64,000 nt of DNA from Gentiana macrophylla (taxonomy: Eukaryota; Streptophyta; Magnoliopsida; Gentianales; Gentianaceae). Made by a program: the position numbers and the translations under genes. Position 1 is the stretch's first letter; each line of letters opens with the position of its first letter. Under the pieces are notes generated by a model that saw only the letters and a program-made list of their open reading frames with translations, did not search any database and had not been told where the DNA came from. This document shows positions 46,468 to 58,363 of this stretch, in pieces. The stretch is taken from contig JAOBSW010000889.1 in NCBI GenBank assembly GCA_026214975.1, positions 1-64,000 on the forward strand, in the 5' to 3' direction.

Positions 46468-46869
46468 GCTAAAGAGGATGCTTTATGTATTTGAGCATTG
46501 AGAGGCCACCACCACGGGCGTAGGGAACGCCGAGTACGACGGCCGGGCACGCTTTTCAAGTTTTTATTATTTTAATTGCGACTCAATAAGGATACGATTA
46601 TTAATCCGCTTGATCCGGAAATTCGTGTAATTAGCAATTAGATTTCCGCCATTTATCTAGGGATTATGATGGGATTCAGAGTTTTCATTGGATCCGCGCG
46701 ATTAGTGTCGGGAGAGGAGGCGCGCGGGAACCGTGACGGACGCTGATGCGACGATATGCACGCCGAAAGAGACGTAAACGAGTGAAGAAGAAGAGATAGA
46801 ACGAAAAAAGGAAAAAAGATGAGACGAAACGAGTGAAGAAAAAGATAGAACGAAAAAAAGTAAAAAGAG

Positions 46870-46984
46870 GGGTGCAACACGAGGACTTCCTGTGGGGTCA
46901 CCCATCCTAGTACTACTCTCGCCAAGCACGCTTAACTTCGGAGTTCGATGGGATCCGTGCATTAGTGTCGGGTATGATCAACCC
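46870..46984 (-). rRNA. 5S rRNA: 5S rRNA gene, copy 65
   Basis: 115 nt. Altered 5' end: plus strand ATGATCAACCC for ATGATCGCACCC, which changes helix I of the RNA; otherwise common short form. Confidence 0.93.
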
Positions 46985-47388
46985 GCAAGAGGATGCGCTT
47001 TATGTATTTGAGCATTGAGAGGCCACCACCACGGGAGTAGGGAACGCCGAGTACGACGGCCGGGCACGCTTTTTCAAGTTTTTATTATTTTAATTGCGCA
47101 CTCAATAAGGATACGATTATTTAATCCGCTTGATCCGGAAATTCGTGTAATTAGCAATTAGATTTCCGCCATTTATCTAGGGATTATGATGGGATTCGAG
47201 TTTTCATTGGATCCGCGATTAGTGTCGGGAGAGGAGGCGCGCGGGAACCGCACGGACGTTGATGCGACGATATGCACGCGAAAGAGACGTAAACGAGTGA
47301 AGAAGAAGATAGGAACGAAAAAAGGAAAAAAGATGAGACGAAAACGAGTGAAGAAAAAGATAGGAACGAAAAAAAGTAAAAAAGAGGG

Positions 47389-47503
47389 GGGTGCAACACG
47401 AGGACTTCCCAGGGGGTCACCCATCCTAGTACTACTCTCGCCCAAGCACGCTTAACTTCGGAGTTCGACGGGATCCGTGCATTAGTGTCGTATGATCGCA
47501 CCC
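47389..47503 (-). rRNA. 5S rRNA: 5S rRNA gene, copy 66 (long-form blocks 1-2)
   Basis: 115 nt. Blocks 1 and 2 consensus; block 3 TTCGACGGG; block 4 GTGTCGTATG. GTTGATG-type spacer. Confidence 0.96.
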
Positions 47504-47906
47504 GCTAAGAGGATGCTCTATGTATTTGAGCATTGAGAGGCCACCACCACGGGCTTAGGGAACGCCGAGTACGACGGCCGGGCACGCTTTTTCAAGTTTT
47601 TATTATTTTAATTGCGCACTCAATAAGGATACGATTATTAATCCGCTTGATCCGGAAATTCGTGTAATTAGCAATTAGATTTCCGCCATTTATCTAGGGA
47701 TTATGATGGGATTCGAGTTTTCATTGGATCCGGCGCATTAGTGCTGGGAGAGGAGGCGCGTGGGAACCGCACGGACGTTGATGCGACGATATGCACGCGA
47801 AAGAGACGTAAACGAGTGAAGAAGAAGATAGGAACGAAAAAAAGGAAAAAAGATGAGACGAAAACGAGTGAAGAAAAAGATAGGAACGAAAAAAAGTAAA
47901 AAGAGG

Positions 47907-48018
47907 GGGTGCAACACGAGGACTTCCTGTGGGGTCACCCATCCTAGTACTACTCTCGCCAAGCACGCTTAACTTCGGAGTTCATGGGATCCGTGCATTA
48001 GTGTCGGTATGATCGCAC
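47907..48018 (-). rRNA. 5S rRNA: 5S rRNA gene, copy 67
   Basis: 112 nt. Block 3 TTCATGGG; block 4 GTGTCGGTATG; 5' end GCACTG. GTTGATG-type spacer. Confidence 0.95.
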
Positions 48019-48415
48019 TGCTAAGAGGATGCGCTTTATGTATTTGAGCATTGAGAGGCCACCACCACGGGGCAGGGAACGCCGAGTACGACGGCCGGGC
48101 ACGCTTTTTCAAGTTTTTATTATTTTAATTGCGACTCAATAAGGATACGATTATTAATCCGCTTGATCCGGAAATTCGTGTAATTAGCAATTAGATTTCC
48201 GCCATTTATCTAGGGATTATGATGGGATTCGAGTTTTCATTGGATCCGCGATTAGTGTCGGGAGAGGAGGCGCGTGGGAACCGTGACGGACGCTGATGCG
48301 ACGATATGCACGCGAAAGAGACGTAAACGAGTGGAAGAAGAAGATAGGAACGAAAAAGGAAAAAGATGAGACGAAACGAGTGAAGAAAAAGATAGGAAAA
48401 AAAAAGTAAAAAGAG

Positions 48416-48526
48416 GGGTGCAACACGAGGACTTCCTCAGGGGTCACCCATCCTAGTACTACTCGCCAAGCACGCTTAACTTCGGAGTTCATGGGATCCG
48501 TGCATTAGTGTCGGTATGATCGCACC
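48416..48526 (-). rRNA. 5S rRNA: 5S rRNA gene, copy 68
   Basis: 111 nt. Block 1 TTCCTCAGGGGTC; ACTACTCGCC before block 2; block 3 TTCATGGG. Confidence 0.94.
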
Positions 48527-48927
48527 GCTAAGAGGATGCTGCTTATGTATTTGAGCATTGAGAGGCCACCACCACGGGCGTAGGGAACGCCGAGCACGAC
48601 GGCCGGGCACGCTTTTTCAAGTTTTTATTATTTTAATTGGCGCATCAATAAGGATACGATTATTTAATCCGCTTGATCCGGAAATTCGTGTAATTAGCAA
48701 TTAGATTTCGCCATTTATCTAGGGATTATGATGGGATTCGTAGAGTTTTCATTGGATCCGCGATTAGTGTCGGGGAGAGGAGGCGTGGGAACCGACGGAC
48801 GCTGATGCGACGATATGCACGCGAAAGAGACGTAAACGAGTGAAGAAGAAGAAGATAGAACGAAAAAGGAAAAAGATGAGACTAAAACGAGTGAAGAAAA
48901 AGATAGAACGAAAAAAAGTAAAAAGAG

Positions 48928-49043
48928 GGGTGCAACACGAGGACTTCCTGTGGGGTCACCCATCCTAGTACTACTCTCGCCAAGCACGCTTAACTTCGGA
49001 GTTTCATGGGATCCGTGCATTAGTGTCGGGTATGATCGCACCC
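48928..49043 (-). rRNA. 5S rRNA: 5S rRNA gene, copy 69
   Basis: 116 nt. Block 3 GTTTCATGGG; block 4 GTGTCGGGTATG. Confidence 0.95.
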
Positions 49044-49446
49044 GCTAAGAGGATGCGTTTTATGTATTTGAGCATTGAGAGGCCACCCACCACGGGCTTA
49101 GGGAACGCCGAGTACGACGGCCGGGCACGCTTTTTCAAGTTTTTATTATTTTAATTGCGCACTAATAAGGATACGATTACGAATCCGCTTGATCCGAAAT
49201 TCGTGTAATTAGCAATTAGATTTCCGCTTTCATTTATCTAGGGATTATGATGGGATTCAGAGTTTTCATTGGATCCGCGATTAGTGTCGGGAGAGGAGGC
49301 GCGTGGGAACCGTGACGGACGCTGATGCGACGATATGCACGCGAAAAAGAGACGTAAAACGAGTGAAGAAGAAGATAGAACGAAAAAGGAAAAAGATGAG
49401 ACGAAACGAGTGAAGAAAAAGATAGAACGAAAAAAAGTAAAAAGAG

Positions 49447-49561
49447 GGGTGCAACACGAGGACTTCCTGTGGGGTCACCCATCCTAGTACTACTCTCGCC
49501 AAGCACGCTTAACTTCGGAGTTCGATGGGATCCGTGCATTAGTGTCGGTATGATCGCACCC
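49447..49561 (-). rRNA. 5S rRNA: 5S rRNA gene, copy 70
   Basis: 115 nt. Common short form; block 4 GTGTCGGTATG. Confidence 0.95.
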
Positions 49562-49963
49562 GCAAGAGGATGCGCTCTATGTATTTGAGCATTGAGAGGC
49601 CACCCACCACGGGGGCAGGGAACGCCGAGTACGACGGCCGGGCACGCTTTTTCAAGTTTTTATTATTTTAATTGCGCACTCAATAAGGATACGACATTTA
49701 ATCCGCTTGATCCGGAAATTCGTGTAATTAGCAATTAGATTTCCGCCATTTATCTAGGGATTATGATGGGATTCGTAGTTTTCATTGGATCCGCGATTAG
49801 TGCGGGAGAGGAGGCGCGCGGGAACCGTGACGGACGCTGATGCGACGATATGCACGCCGAAAGAGACGTAAACGAGTGAAGAAGAAGATAGGAACGAAAA
49901 AGGAAAAAGATGAGACTAAAACGAGTGAAGAAAAAGATAGAACGAAAAAAAGTAAAAAGAGAG

Positions 49964-50076
49964 GGGTGCAACACGAGGACTTTGTGGGGTCACCCATCCT
50001 AGTACTACTCTCGCCAAGCACGCTTAACTTCGGAGTTCGATGGGATCCGTGCATTAGTGTCGGGTATGATCGCACC
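49964..50076 (-). rRNA. 5S rRNA: 5S rRNA gene, copy 71
   Basis: 113 nt. Block 1 reduced to GACTTTGTGGGGTC; block 4 GTGTCGGGTATG. Its upstream spacer (50121-50205) has the rare GAACGTCGAG haplotype. Confidence 0.94.
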
Positions 50077-50483
50077 TGCTAAGAGGATGATTCTTATGTA
50101 TTTGAGCATTGAGAGGCCACCGACCACGGGGCGAGGGAACGTCGAGTACGACGGCCGGGCACGTTTTTCAAGTTTTTATTATTTTAATTGCGTACTCAAT
50201 AAGGATACGATTATTTAATCCGCTTGATCCGGAAATTCGTGTAATTAGCAATTAGATTTCGCGCCATTTATCTAGGGATTATGATGGGATTCGTAGTTTT
50301 CATTGGATCCGCGCGATTAGTGGTCGGGAGAGGAGGCGCGTGGGAACCCGACGGACGCTGATGCGACGATATGCACGCGAAAGAGACGTAAACGAGTGAA
50401 GAAGAAGATAGAACGAAAAAAGGAAAAAGATGAGACGTAAAACGAGTGAAGAAAAAGATAGAACGAAAAAAAGTAAAAAAGAG

Positions 50484-50595
50484 GGGTGCAACACGAGGAC
50501 TTCCTGTGGGGTCACCCATCCTAGTACTACTCGCCAAGCACGCTTAACTTCGGAGTTCGACGGGATCCGTGCATTAGTGTTGTATGATCGCACCC
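50484..50595 (-). rRNA. 5S rRNA: 5S rRNA gene, copy 72
   Basis: 112 nt. ACTACTCGCC before block 2; block 3 TTCGACGGG; block 4 GTGTTGTATG. Confidence 0.94.
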
Positions 50596-50999
50596 GCTAA
50601 AGAGGATGCTCTATGTATTTGAGCATTGAGAGGCCACCGACCACGGGCTTAGGGAACGCCGAGTACGACGGCCGGGCACGCTTTTTCAAGTTTTTATTAT
50701 TTTAATTGCGCACTAATAAGGATACGACATTAATCCGCTTGATCCGGAAATTCGTGTAATTAGCAATTAGATTTCCGCCATTTATCTAGGGATTATGATG
50801 GGATTCGTAGTTTTCATTGGATCCGGCGCATTAGTGTGGAGAGGAGGCGCGTGGGAACCGCACGGACGTTGATGCGACGATATGCACGCGAAAGAGACGT
50901 AAACGAGTGAAGAAGAAGATAGGAACGAAAAAAAGAAAAAAGATGAGACGAAAACGAGTGAAGAAAAAGATAGGAACGAAAAAAAAGTAAAAAAGAGGG

Positions 51000-51116
51000 G
51001 GGTGCAACACGAGGACTTCCCAGGGGGTCACCCATCCTAGTACTACTCTCGCCCAAGCACGCTTAACTTCGGAGTTCTGATGGGATCCGGTGCATTAGTG
51101 CTGGTATGATCGCACC
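51000..51116 (-). rRNA. 5S rRNA: 5S rRNA gene, copy 73 (consensus long form)
   Basis: 117 nt. Consensus in all four blocks; the 5' side reads GCACCAAGC, so -1 on the rRNA strand is T, not C. GTTGATG-type spacer downstream. Confidence 0.98.
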
Positions 51117-51524
51117 AAGCAAGAGGATGCTTTTATGTATTTGAGCATTGAGAGGCCACCCACCACGGGCGTAGGGAACGCCGAGTACGACGGCCGGGCA
51201 CGCTTTTTCAAGTTTTTATTATTTTAATTGGCGCATCAATAAAGGATACGATTATTTAATCCGCTTGATCCGGAAATTCGTGTAATTAGCAATTAGATTT
51301 CGCTGCCATTTATCTAGGGATTATGATGGGATTCGTAGTTTTCATTGGATCCGCGATTAGTGTCGGGAGAGGAGGCGCGTGGGAACCGTGACGGACGCTG
51401 ATGCGACGATATGCACGCCGAAAGAGACGTAAACGAGTGAAGAAGAAGATAGGAACGAAAAAGGAAAAAGATGAGACGTAAAACGAGTGAAGAAAAAGAT
51501 AGAACGAAAAAAAGTAAAAAAGAG

Positions 51525-51639
51525 GGGTGCAACACGAGGACTTCCTCAGGGGTCACCCATCCTAGTACTACTCTCGCCAAGCACGCTTAACTTCGGAGTT
51601 CGATGGGATCCGTGCATTAGTGTCGGTATGATCGCACCC
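51525..51639 (-). rRNA. 5S rRNA: 5S rRNA gene, copy 74
   Basis: 115 nt. Block 1 TTCCTCAGGGGTC; block 4 GTGTCGGTATG. Confidence 0.95.
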
Positions 51640-52038
51640 GCAAGAGGATGCTTTATGTATTTGAGCATTGAGAGGCCACCCACCACGGGCTTAGGGAACG
51701 CCGAGCACGACGGCCGGGCACGCTTTTCAAGTTTTTATTATTTTAATTGCGCACTAATAAGGATACGATTATTAATCCGCTTGATCCGGAAATTCGTGTA
51801 ATTAGCAATTAGATTTCCGCCATTTATCTAGGGATTATGATGGGATTCAGAGTTTTCATTGGATCCGCATTAGTGTGCGGGAGAGGAGGCGCGTGGGAAC
51901 CGTGACGGACGCTGATGCGACGATATGCACGCCGAAAGAGACGTAAACGAAAGGAAGAAGAAGATAGGAACGAAAAAGGAAAAAGATGAGACTAAAACGA
52001 GTGAAGAAAAAGATAGAACGAAAAAAAGTAAAAAGAGG

Positions 52039-52152
52039 GGGTGCAACACGAGGACTTCCTGTGGGGTCACCCATCCTAGTACTACTTCGCCAAGCACGCT
52101 TAACTTCGGAGTTCGATGGGATCCGTGCATTAGTGTCGGGTATGATCGCACC
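52039..52152 (-). rRNA. 5S rRNA: 5S rRNA gene, copy 75
   Basis: 114 nt. TACTACTTCGCC before block 2; block 4 GTGTCGGGTATG; 5' side GCACCAAGC. Confidence 0.94.
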
Positions 52153-52557
52153 AAGCTAAGAGGATGCTCTTATGTATTTGAGCATTGAGAGGCCACCACC
52201 ACGGGCGTAGGGAACGCCGAGTACGACGGCCGGGCACGCTTTTCAAGTTTTTATTATTTTAATTGCGCACTAATAAGGATACGATTATTAATCCGCTTGA
52301 TCCGGAAATTCGTGTAATTAGCAATTAGATTTCCGCTTTATTTATCTAGGGATTATGATGGGATTCAGAGTTTTCATTGGATCCGCGATTAGTGCCGGGA
52401 GAGGAGGCGCGTGGGAACCGTGACGGACGCTGATGCGACGATATGCACGCCGAAAGAGACGTAAACGAGTGGAAGAAGAAGATAGGAACGAAAAAGGAAA
52501 AAGATGAGACGTAAAACGAGTGAAGAAAAAGATAGAACGAAAAAAAGTAAAAAGAGG

Positions 52558-52671
52558 GGGTGCAACACGAGGACTTCCTGTGGGGTCACCCATCCTAGTA
52601 CTACTCTCGCCAAGCACGCTTAACTTCGGAGTTCACGGGATCCGTGCATTAGTGTCGGTATGATCGCACCC
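52558..52671 (-). rRNA. 5S rRNA: 5S rRNA gene, copy 76
   Basis: 114 nt. Block 3 TTCACGGG; block 4 GTGTCGGTATG. Confidence 0.95.
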
Positions 52672-53075
52672 GCAAGAGGATGCGTTTTATGTATTTGAGC
52701 ATTGAGAGGCCACCACCACGGGCGTAGGAACGCCGAGTACGACGGCCGGGCACGCTTTTTCAAGTTTTTATTATTTTAATTATGCGCACTCAATAAGGAT
52801 ACGATTATTTAATCCGCTTGATCCGGAAATTCGTGTAATTAGCAATTAGATTTCCGCCATTTATCTAGGGATTATGATGGGATTCAGAGTTTTCATTGAT
52901 CCGCGATTAGTGTGGGGAGAGGAGGCGCGTGGGAACCGTGACGGACGCTGATGCGACGATATGCACGCCGAAAGAGACGTAAACGAGTGAGAGAAGAAGA
53001 TAGGAACGAAAAAGGAAAAAGATGAGACGTAAAACGAGTGAAGAAAAAGATAGAACGAAAAAAAGTAAAAAGAGG

Positions 53076-53189
53076 GGGTGCAACACGAGGACTTCCTGTG
53101 GGGTCACCCATCCTAGTACTACTCTCGCCAAGCACGCTTAACTTCGGAGTTTCATGGGATCCGTGCATTAGTGTTGTATGATCGCACCC
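53076..53189 (-). rRNA. 5S rRNA: 5S rRNA gene, copy 77
   Basis: 114 nt. Block 3 GTTTCATGGG; block 4 GTGTTGTATG. Confidence 0.95.
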
Positions 53190-53596
53190 GCTAAGAGGAT
53201 GATGTTCTATGTATTTGAGCATTGAGAGGCCACCCACCACGGGCGTAGGGAACGCCGAGTACGACGGCCGGGCACGCTTTTTCAAGTTTTTATTATTTTA
53301 ATTGGCGCATCAATAAGGATACGATTATTTAATCCGCTTGATCCGGAAATTCGTGTAATTAGCAATTAGATTTCGCGCCATTTATCTAGGGATTATGATG
53401 GGATTCGTGAGTTTTCATTGATCCCGCGATTAGTGCCGGGAGAGGAGGCGCGTGGGAACCGCACGGACGTTGATGAGACGATATGCACGCGAAAGAGACG
53501 TAAACGAGTGAAGAAGAAGATAGGAACGAAAAAAGGAAAAAAGATGAGACGAAAACGAGTGAAGAAAAAGATAGGAACGAAAAAAAGTAAAAAGAG

Positions 53597-53709
53597 GGGT
53601 GCAACACGAGGACTTCCAGGGGTCACCCATCCTAGTACTACTCTCGCCAAGCACGCTTAACTTCGGAGTTCGATGGGATCCGTGCATTAGTGTCGGTATG
53701 ATCGCACCC
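53597..53709 (-). rRNA. 5S rRNA: 5S rRNA gene, copy 78
   Basis: 113 nt. Block 1 TTCCAGGGGTC; block 4 GTGTCGGTATG. GTTGATG-type spacer. Confidence 0.95.
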
Positions 53710-54118
53710 GCTAAGAGGATGCTTTATGTATTTGAGCATTGAGAGGCCACCCACCACGGGCTTAGGGAACGCCGAGTACGACGGCCGGGCACGCTTTTCA
53801 AGTTTTTATTATTTTAATTGGCGCACTCAATAAGGATACGATTACATTTAATCCGCTTGATCCGGAAATTCGTGTAATTAGCAATTAGATTTCGCGCCAT
53901 TTATCTAGGGATTATGATGGGATTCGTAGTTTTATTGGATCCGCGATTAGTGTCGGGAGAGGAGGCGCGTGGGAACCGTGACGGACGCTGATGCGACGAT
54001 ATGCACGCCGAAAGAGACGTAAAACGAGTGGAAGAAGAAGATAGGAACGAAAAAAGAAAAAAGATGAGACGTAAAACGAGTGAAGAAAAAGATAGAACGA
54101 AAAAAAGTAAAAAGAGAG

Positions 54119-54234
54119 GGGTGCAACACGAGGACTTCCTGTGGGGTCACCCATCCTAGTACTACTTCTCGCCAAGCACGCTTAACTTCGGAGTTCGATG
54201 GGATCCGTGCATTAGTGTCGGGTATGATCGCACC
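54119..54234 (-). rRNA. 5S rRNA: 5S rRNA gene, copy 79
   Basis: 116 nt. TACTACTTCTCGCC before block 2; block 4 GTGTCGGGTATG. The promoter region is short (AAGAGGATTTTTATG). Confidence 0.95.
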
Positions 54235-54633
54235 GCAAGAGGATTTTTATGTATTTGAGCATTGAGAGGCCACCACCACGGGCGTAGGGAACGCCGAGTA
54301 CGACGGCCGGGCACGCTTTTCAAGTTTTTATTATTTTAATTGGCGCACTCAATAAGGATACGATTATTTAATCCGCTTGATCCGGAAATTCGTGTAATTA
54401 GCAATTAGATTTCCGCCATTTATCTAGGGATTATGATGGGATTCAGAGTTTTCATTGATCCGCGATTAGTGTCGGGAGAGGAGGCGCGTGGGGAACCGTG
54501 ACGGACGCTGATGCGACGATATGCACGCCGAAAGAGACGTAAACGAGTGAAGAAGAAGATAGGAACGAAAAAGGAAAAAGATGAGACTAAAACGAGTGAA
54601 GAAAAAGATAGAACGAAAAAAAGTAAAAAGAGG

Positions 54634-54747
54634 GGGTGCAACACGAGGACTTCCTGTGGGGTCACCCATCCTAGTACTACTCTCGCCAAGCACGCTTAAC
54701 TTCGGAGTTCGATGGGATCCGTGCATTAGTGTCGGTATGATCGCACC
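54634..54747 (-). rRNA. 5S rRNA: 5S rRNA gene, copy 80
   Basis: 114 nt. Common short form; block 4 GTGTCGGTATG. Confidence 0.95.
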
Positions 54748-55149
54748 GCTAAGAGGATGCTTTATGTATTTGAGCATTGAGAGGCCACCGACCACGGGCG
54801 TAGGGAACGCCGAGTACGACGGCCGGGCACGCTTTTTCAAGTTTTTATTATTTTAATTGCGCACTCAATAAGGATACGATTATTAATCCGCTTGATCCGG
54901 AAATTCGTGTAATTAGCAATTAGATTTCCGCTTTATTTATCTGGGATTATGATGGGATTCGTAGTTTTCATTGGATCCGCGATTAGTGCCGGGAGAGGAG
55001 GCGCGTGGGAACCGTGACGGACGCTGATGCGACGATATGCACGCCGAAAGAGACGTAAACGAGTGAAGAAGAAGATAGGAACGAAAAAGGAAAAAGATGA
55101 GACGAAAAACGAGTGAAGAAAAAGATAGAACGAAAAAAAGTAAAAAGAG

Positions 55150-55262
55150 GGGTGCAACACGAGGACTTCCTGTGGGGTCACCCATCCTAGTACTACTCTC
55201 GCCAAGCACGCTTAACTTCGGAGTTCGATGGGATCCGTGCATTAGTGTCGTATGATCGCACC
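55150..55262 (-). rRNA. 5S rRNA: 5S rRNA gene, copy 81
   Basis: 113 nt. Common short form; block 4 GTGTCGTATG. Confidence 0.95.
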
Positions 55263-55661
55263 GCAAGAGGATGCGTTTTATGTATTTGAGCATTGAGAGG
55301 CCACCGACCACGGGCTTAGGAACGCCGAGTACGACGGCCGGGCACGCTTTTCAAGTTTTTATTATTTTAATTGCGCACTAATAAGGATACGATTATTAAT
55401 CCGCTTGATCCGGAAATTCGTGTAATTAGCAATTAGATTTCCGCCATTTATCTAGGGATTATGATGGGATTCAGAGTTTTCATTGATCCGCGATTAGTGT
55501 CGGGAGAGGAGGCGCGTGGGAACCGTGACGGACGCTGATGCGACGATATGCACGCCGAAAGAGACGTAAACGAGAGAAGAAGAAGAAGATAGGAACGAAA
55601 AAGGAAAAAGATGAGACGAAACGAGTGAAGAAAAAGATAGACGAAAAAAAGTAAAAAAGAG

Positions 55662-55773
55662 GGGTGCAACACGAGGACTTCCTGTGGGGTCACCCATCCT
55701 AGTACTACTCTCGCCAAGCACGCTTAACTTCGGAGTTCGATGGGATCCGTGCATTAGTGTCGTATGATCGCAC
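55662..55773 (-). rRNA. 5S rRNA: 5S rRNA gene, copy 82
   Basis: 112 nt. Block 4 GTGTCGTATG; 5' side GCACTGCAAGC. Confidence 0.95.
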
Positions 55774-56180
55774 TGCAAGCAAGAGGATGCTCTTATGTAT
55801 TTGAGCATTGAGAGGCCACCACCACGGGCTTAGGGAACGCCGAGTACGACGGCCGGGCACGCTTTTTCAAGTTTTTATTATTTTAATTGCGCACTAATAA
55901 GGATACGATTATTTAATCCGCTTGATCCGGAAATTCGTGTAATTAGCAATTAGATTTCCGCCATTTATCTAGGGATTTATGTGGGATTCGTAGTTTTTAT
56001 TGGATCCGCGATTAGTGCTGGAGAGGAGGCGCGTGGGAACCGTGACGGACGCTGATGCGACGATATGCACGCCGAAAGAGACGTAAACGAGTGAAGAAGA
56101 AGATAGGAACGAAAAAAAAGGAAAAAGATGAGACGTAAAACGAGTGAAGAAAAAGATAGAACGAAAAAAAGTAAAAAGAG

Positions 56181-56291
56181 GGGTGCAACACGAGGACTTC
56201 TGTGGGGTCACCCATCCTAGTACTACTCTCGCCAAGCACGCTTAACTTCGGAGTTCATGGGATCCGTGCATTAGTGTCGTATGATCGCACC
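56181..56291 (-). rRNA. 5S rRNA: 5S rRNA gene, copy 83
   Basis: 111 nt. Block 1 TTCTGTGGGGTC; block 3 TTCATGGG; block 4 GTGTCGTATG. Confidence 0.94.
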
Positions 56292-56697
56292 GCTAAGAGG
56301 ATGCGTTTATGTATTTGAGCATTGAGAGGCCACCACCACGGGCGTAGGGAACGCCGAGTACGACGGCCGGGCACGCTTTTTCAAGTTTTTATTATTTTAA
56401 TTTGCGCACTCAATAAGGATACGATTATTTAATCCGCTTGATCCGGAAATTCGTGTAATTAGCAATTAGATTTCCGCCATTTATCTAGGGATTATGATGG
56501 GATTCGAGTTTTCATTGGATCCGCGCGATTAGTGCGGGAGAGGAGGCGCGTGGGAACCGTGACGGACGCTGATGCGACGATATGCACGCGAAAGAGACGT
56601 AAACGAGTGAAGAAGAAGATAGGAACGAAAAAGGAAAAAGATGAGAGATTTAAAACGAGTGAAGAAAAAGATAGAACGAAAAAAAAGTAAAAAGAGG

Positions 56698-56810
56698 GGG
56701 TGCAACACGAGGACTTCCTGTGGGGTCACCCATCCTAGTACTACTCTCGCCAAGCACGCTTAACTTCGGAGTTCGATGGGATCCGTGCATTAGTGTCGGT
56801 ATGATCGCAC
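56698..56810 (-). rRNA. 5S rRNA: 5S rRNA gene, copy 84
   Basis: 113 nt. Common short form; block 4 GTGTCGGTATG; 5' end GCACTG. Confidence 0.95.
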
Positions 56811-57208
56811 TGCAAGAGGATGCGTTTATGTATTTGAGCATTGAGAGGCCACCCACCACGGGCGTAGGGAACGCCGAGTACGACGGCCGGGCACGCTTTT
56901 CAAGTTTTTATTATTTTAATTGGCACTAATAAGGATACGATTATTAATCCGCTTGATCCGGAAATTCGTGTAATTAGCAATTAGATTTCCGCCATTTATC
57001 TAGGGATTATGATGGGATTCGAGTTTTCATTGGATCCGCGACATTAGTGTCGGGAGAGGAGGCGCGTGGGAACCGTGACGGACGCTGATGCGACGATATG
57101 CACGCGAAAGAGACGTAAACGAGTGAAGAAGAAGATAGAAACTAAAAAAGGAAAAAGATGAGACGAAACGAGTGAAGAAAAAGATAGAACGAAAAAAAGT
57201 AAAAAGAG

Positions 57209-57324
57209 GGGTGCAACACGAGGACTTCCTGTGGGGTCACCCATCCTAGTACTACTCTCGCCAAGCACGCTTAACTTCGGAGTTCGATGGGATCCGTGCA
57301 TTAGTGTCGGGTATGATCGCACCC
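57209..57324 (-). rRNA. 5S rRNA: 5S rRNA gene, copy 85
   Basis: 116 nt. Common short form; block 4 GTGTCGGGTATG. Confidence 0.95.
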
Positions 57325-57732
57325 GCTAAGAGGATGCGTTTCTATGTATTTGAGCATTGAGAGGCCACCACCACGGGCGTAGGGAACGCCGAGTACGACG
57401 GCCGGGCACGCTTTTTCAAGTTTTTATTATTTTAATTGCGCACTCAATAAGGATACGATTATTAATCCGCTTGATCCGGAAATTCGTGTAATTAGCAATT
57501 AGATTTCCGCTTTCATTTATCTAGGGATTATGACGGGATTCGTAGTTTTCATTGATCCGCGATTAGTGCCGGGAGAGGAGGCGCGTGGGAACCGTGACGG
57601 ACGTTGATGCGACGATATGCACGCGAAAGAGACGTAAACGAGAAGAAGAAGAAGATAGGAACGAAAAAAGGAAAAAGATGAGACGTAAAACGAGTGAAGA
57701 AAAAGATAGAACGAAAAAAAGTAAAAAGAGAG

Positions 57733-57844
57733 GGGTGCAACACGAGGACTTCCTGTGGGGTCACCCATCCTAGTACTACTCTCGCCAAGCACGCTTAACT
57801 CGGAGTTCGATGGGATCCGTGCATTAGTGTCGTATGATCGCACC
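57733..57844 (-). rRNA. 5S rRNA: 5S rRNA gene, copy 86
   Basis: 112 nt. TTAACTCGGAG (one T lost in box A); block 4 GTGTCGTATG. Confidence 0.94.
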
Positions 57845-58249
57845 GCTAAGAGGATGCGTTTCTTATGTATTTGAGCATTGAGAGGCCACCACCACGGGCG
57901 TAGGAACGCCGAGTACGACGGCCGGGCACGTTTTTTCAAGTTTTTATTATTTTAATTGCGCACTCAATAAGGATACGATTATTAATCCGCTTGATCCGGA
58001 AATTCGTGTAATTAGCAATTAGATTTCCGCTTTCATTTATCTAGGGATTATGATGGGATTCGTAGTTTTCATTGATCCCGCGATTAGTGTCGGGAGAGGA
58101 GGCGCGTGGGAACCGTGACGGACGCTGATGCGACGATATGCACGCGAAAGAGACGTAAACGAGTGAAGAAGAAGATAGAACGAAAAAAAGGAAAAAGATG
58201 AGACGAAACGAGTGAAGAAAAAGATAGAACGAAAAAAAGTAAAAAGAGG

Positions 58250-58363
58250 GGGTGCAACACGAGGACTTCCTGTGGGGTCACCCATCCTAGTACTACTCTC
58301 GCCAAGCACGCTTAACTTCGGAGTTCGATGGGATCCGTGCATTAGTGCCGGTATGATCGCACC
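58250..58363 (-). rRNA. 5S rRNA: 5S rRNA gene, copy 87
   Basis: 114 nt. Block 4 GTGCCGGTATG; otherwise common short form. Confidence 0.95.
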
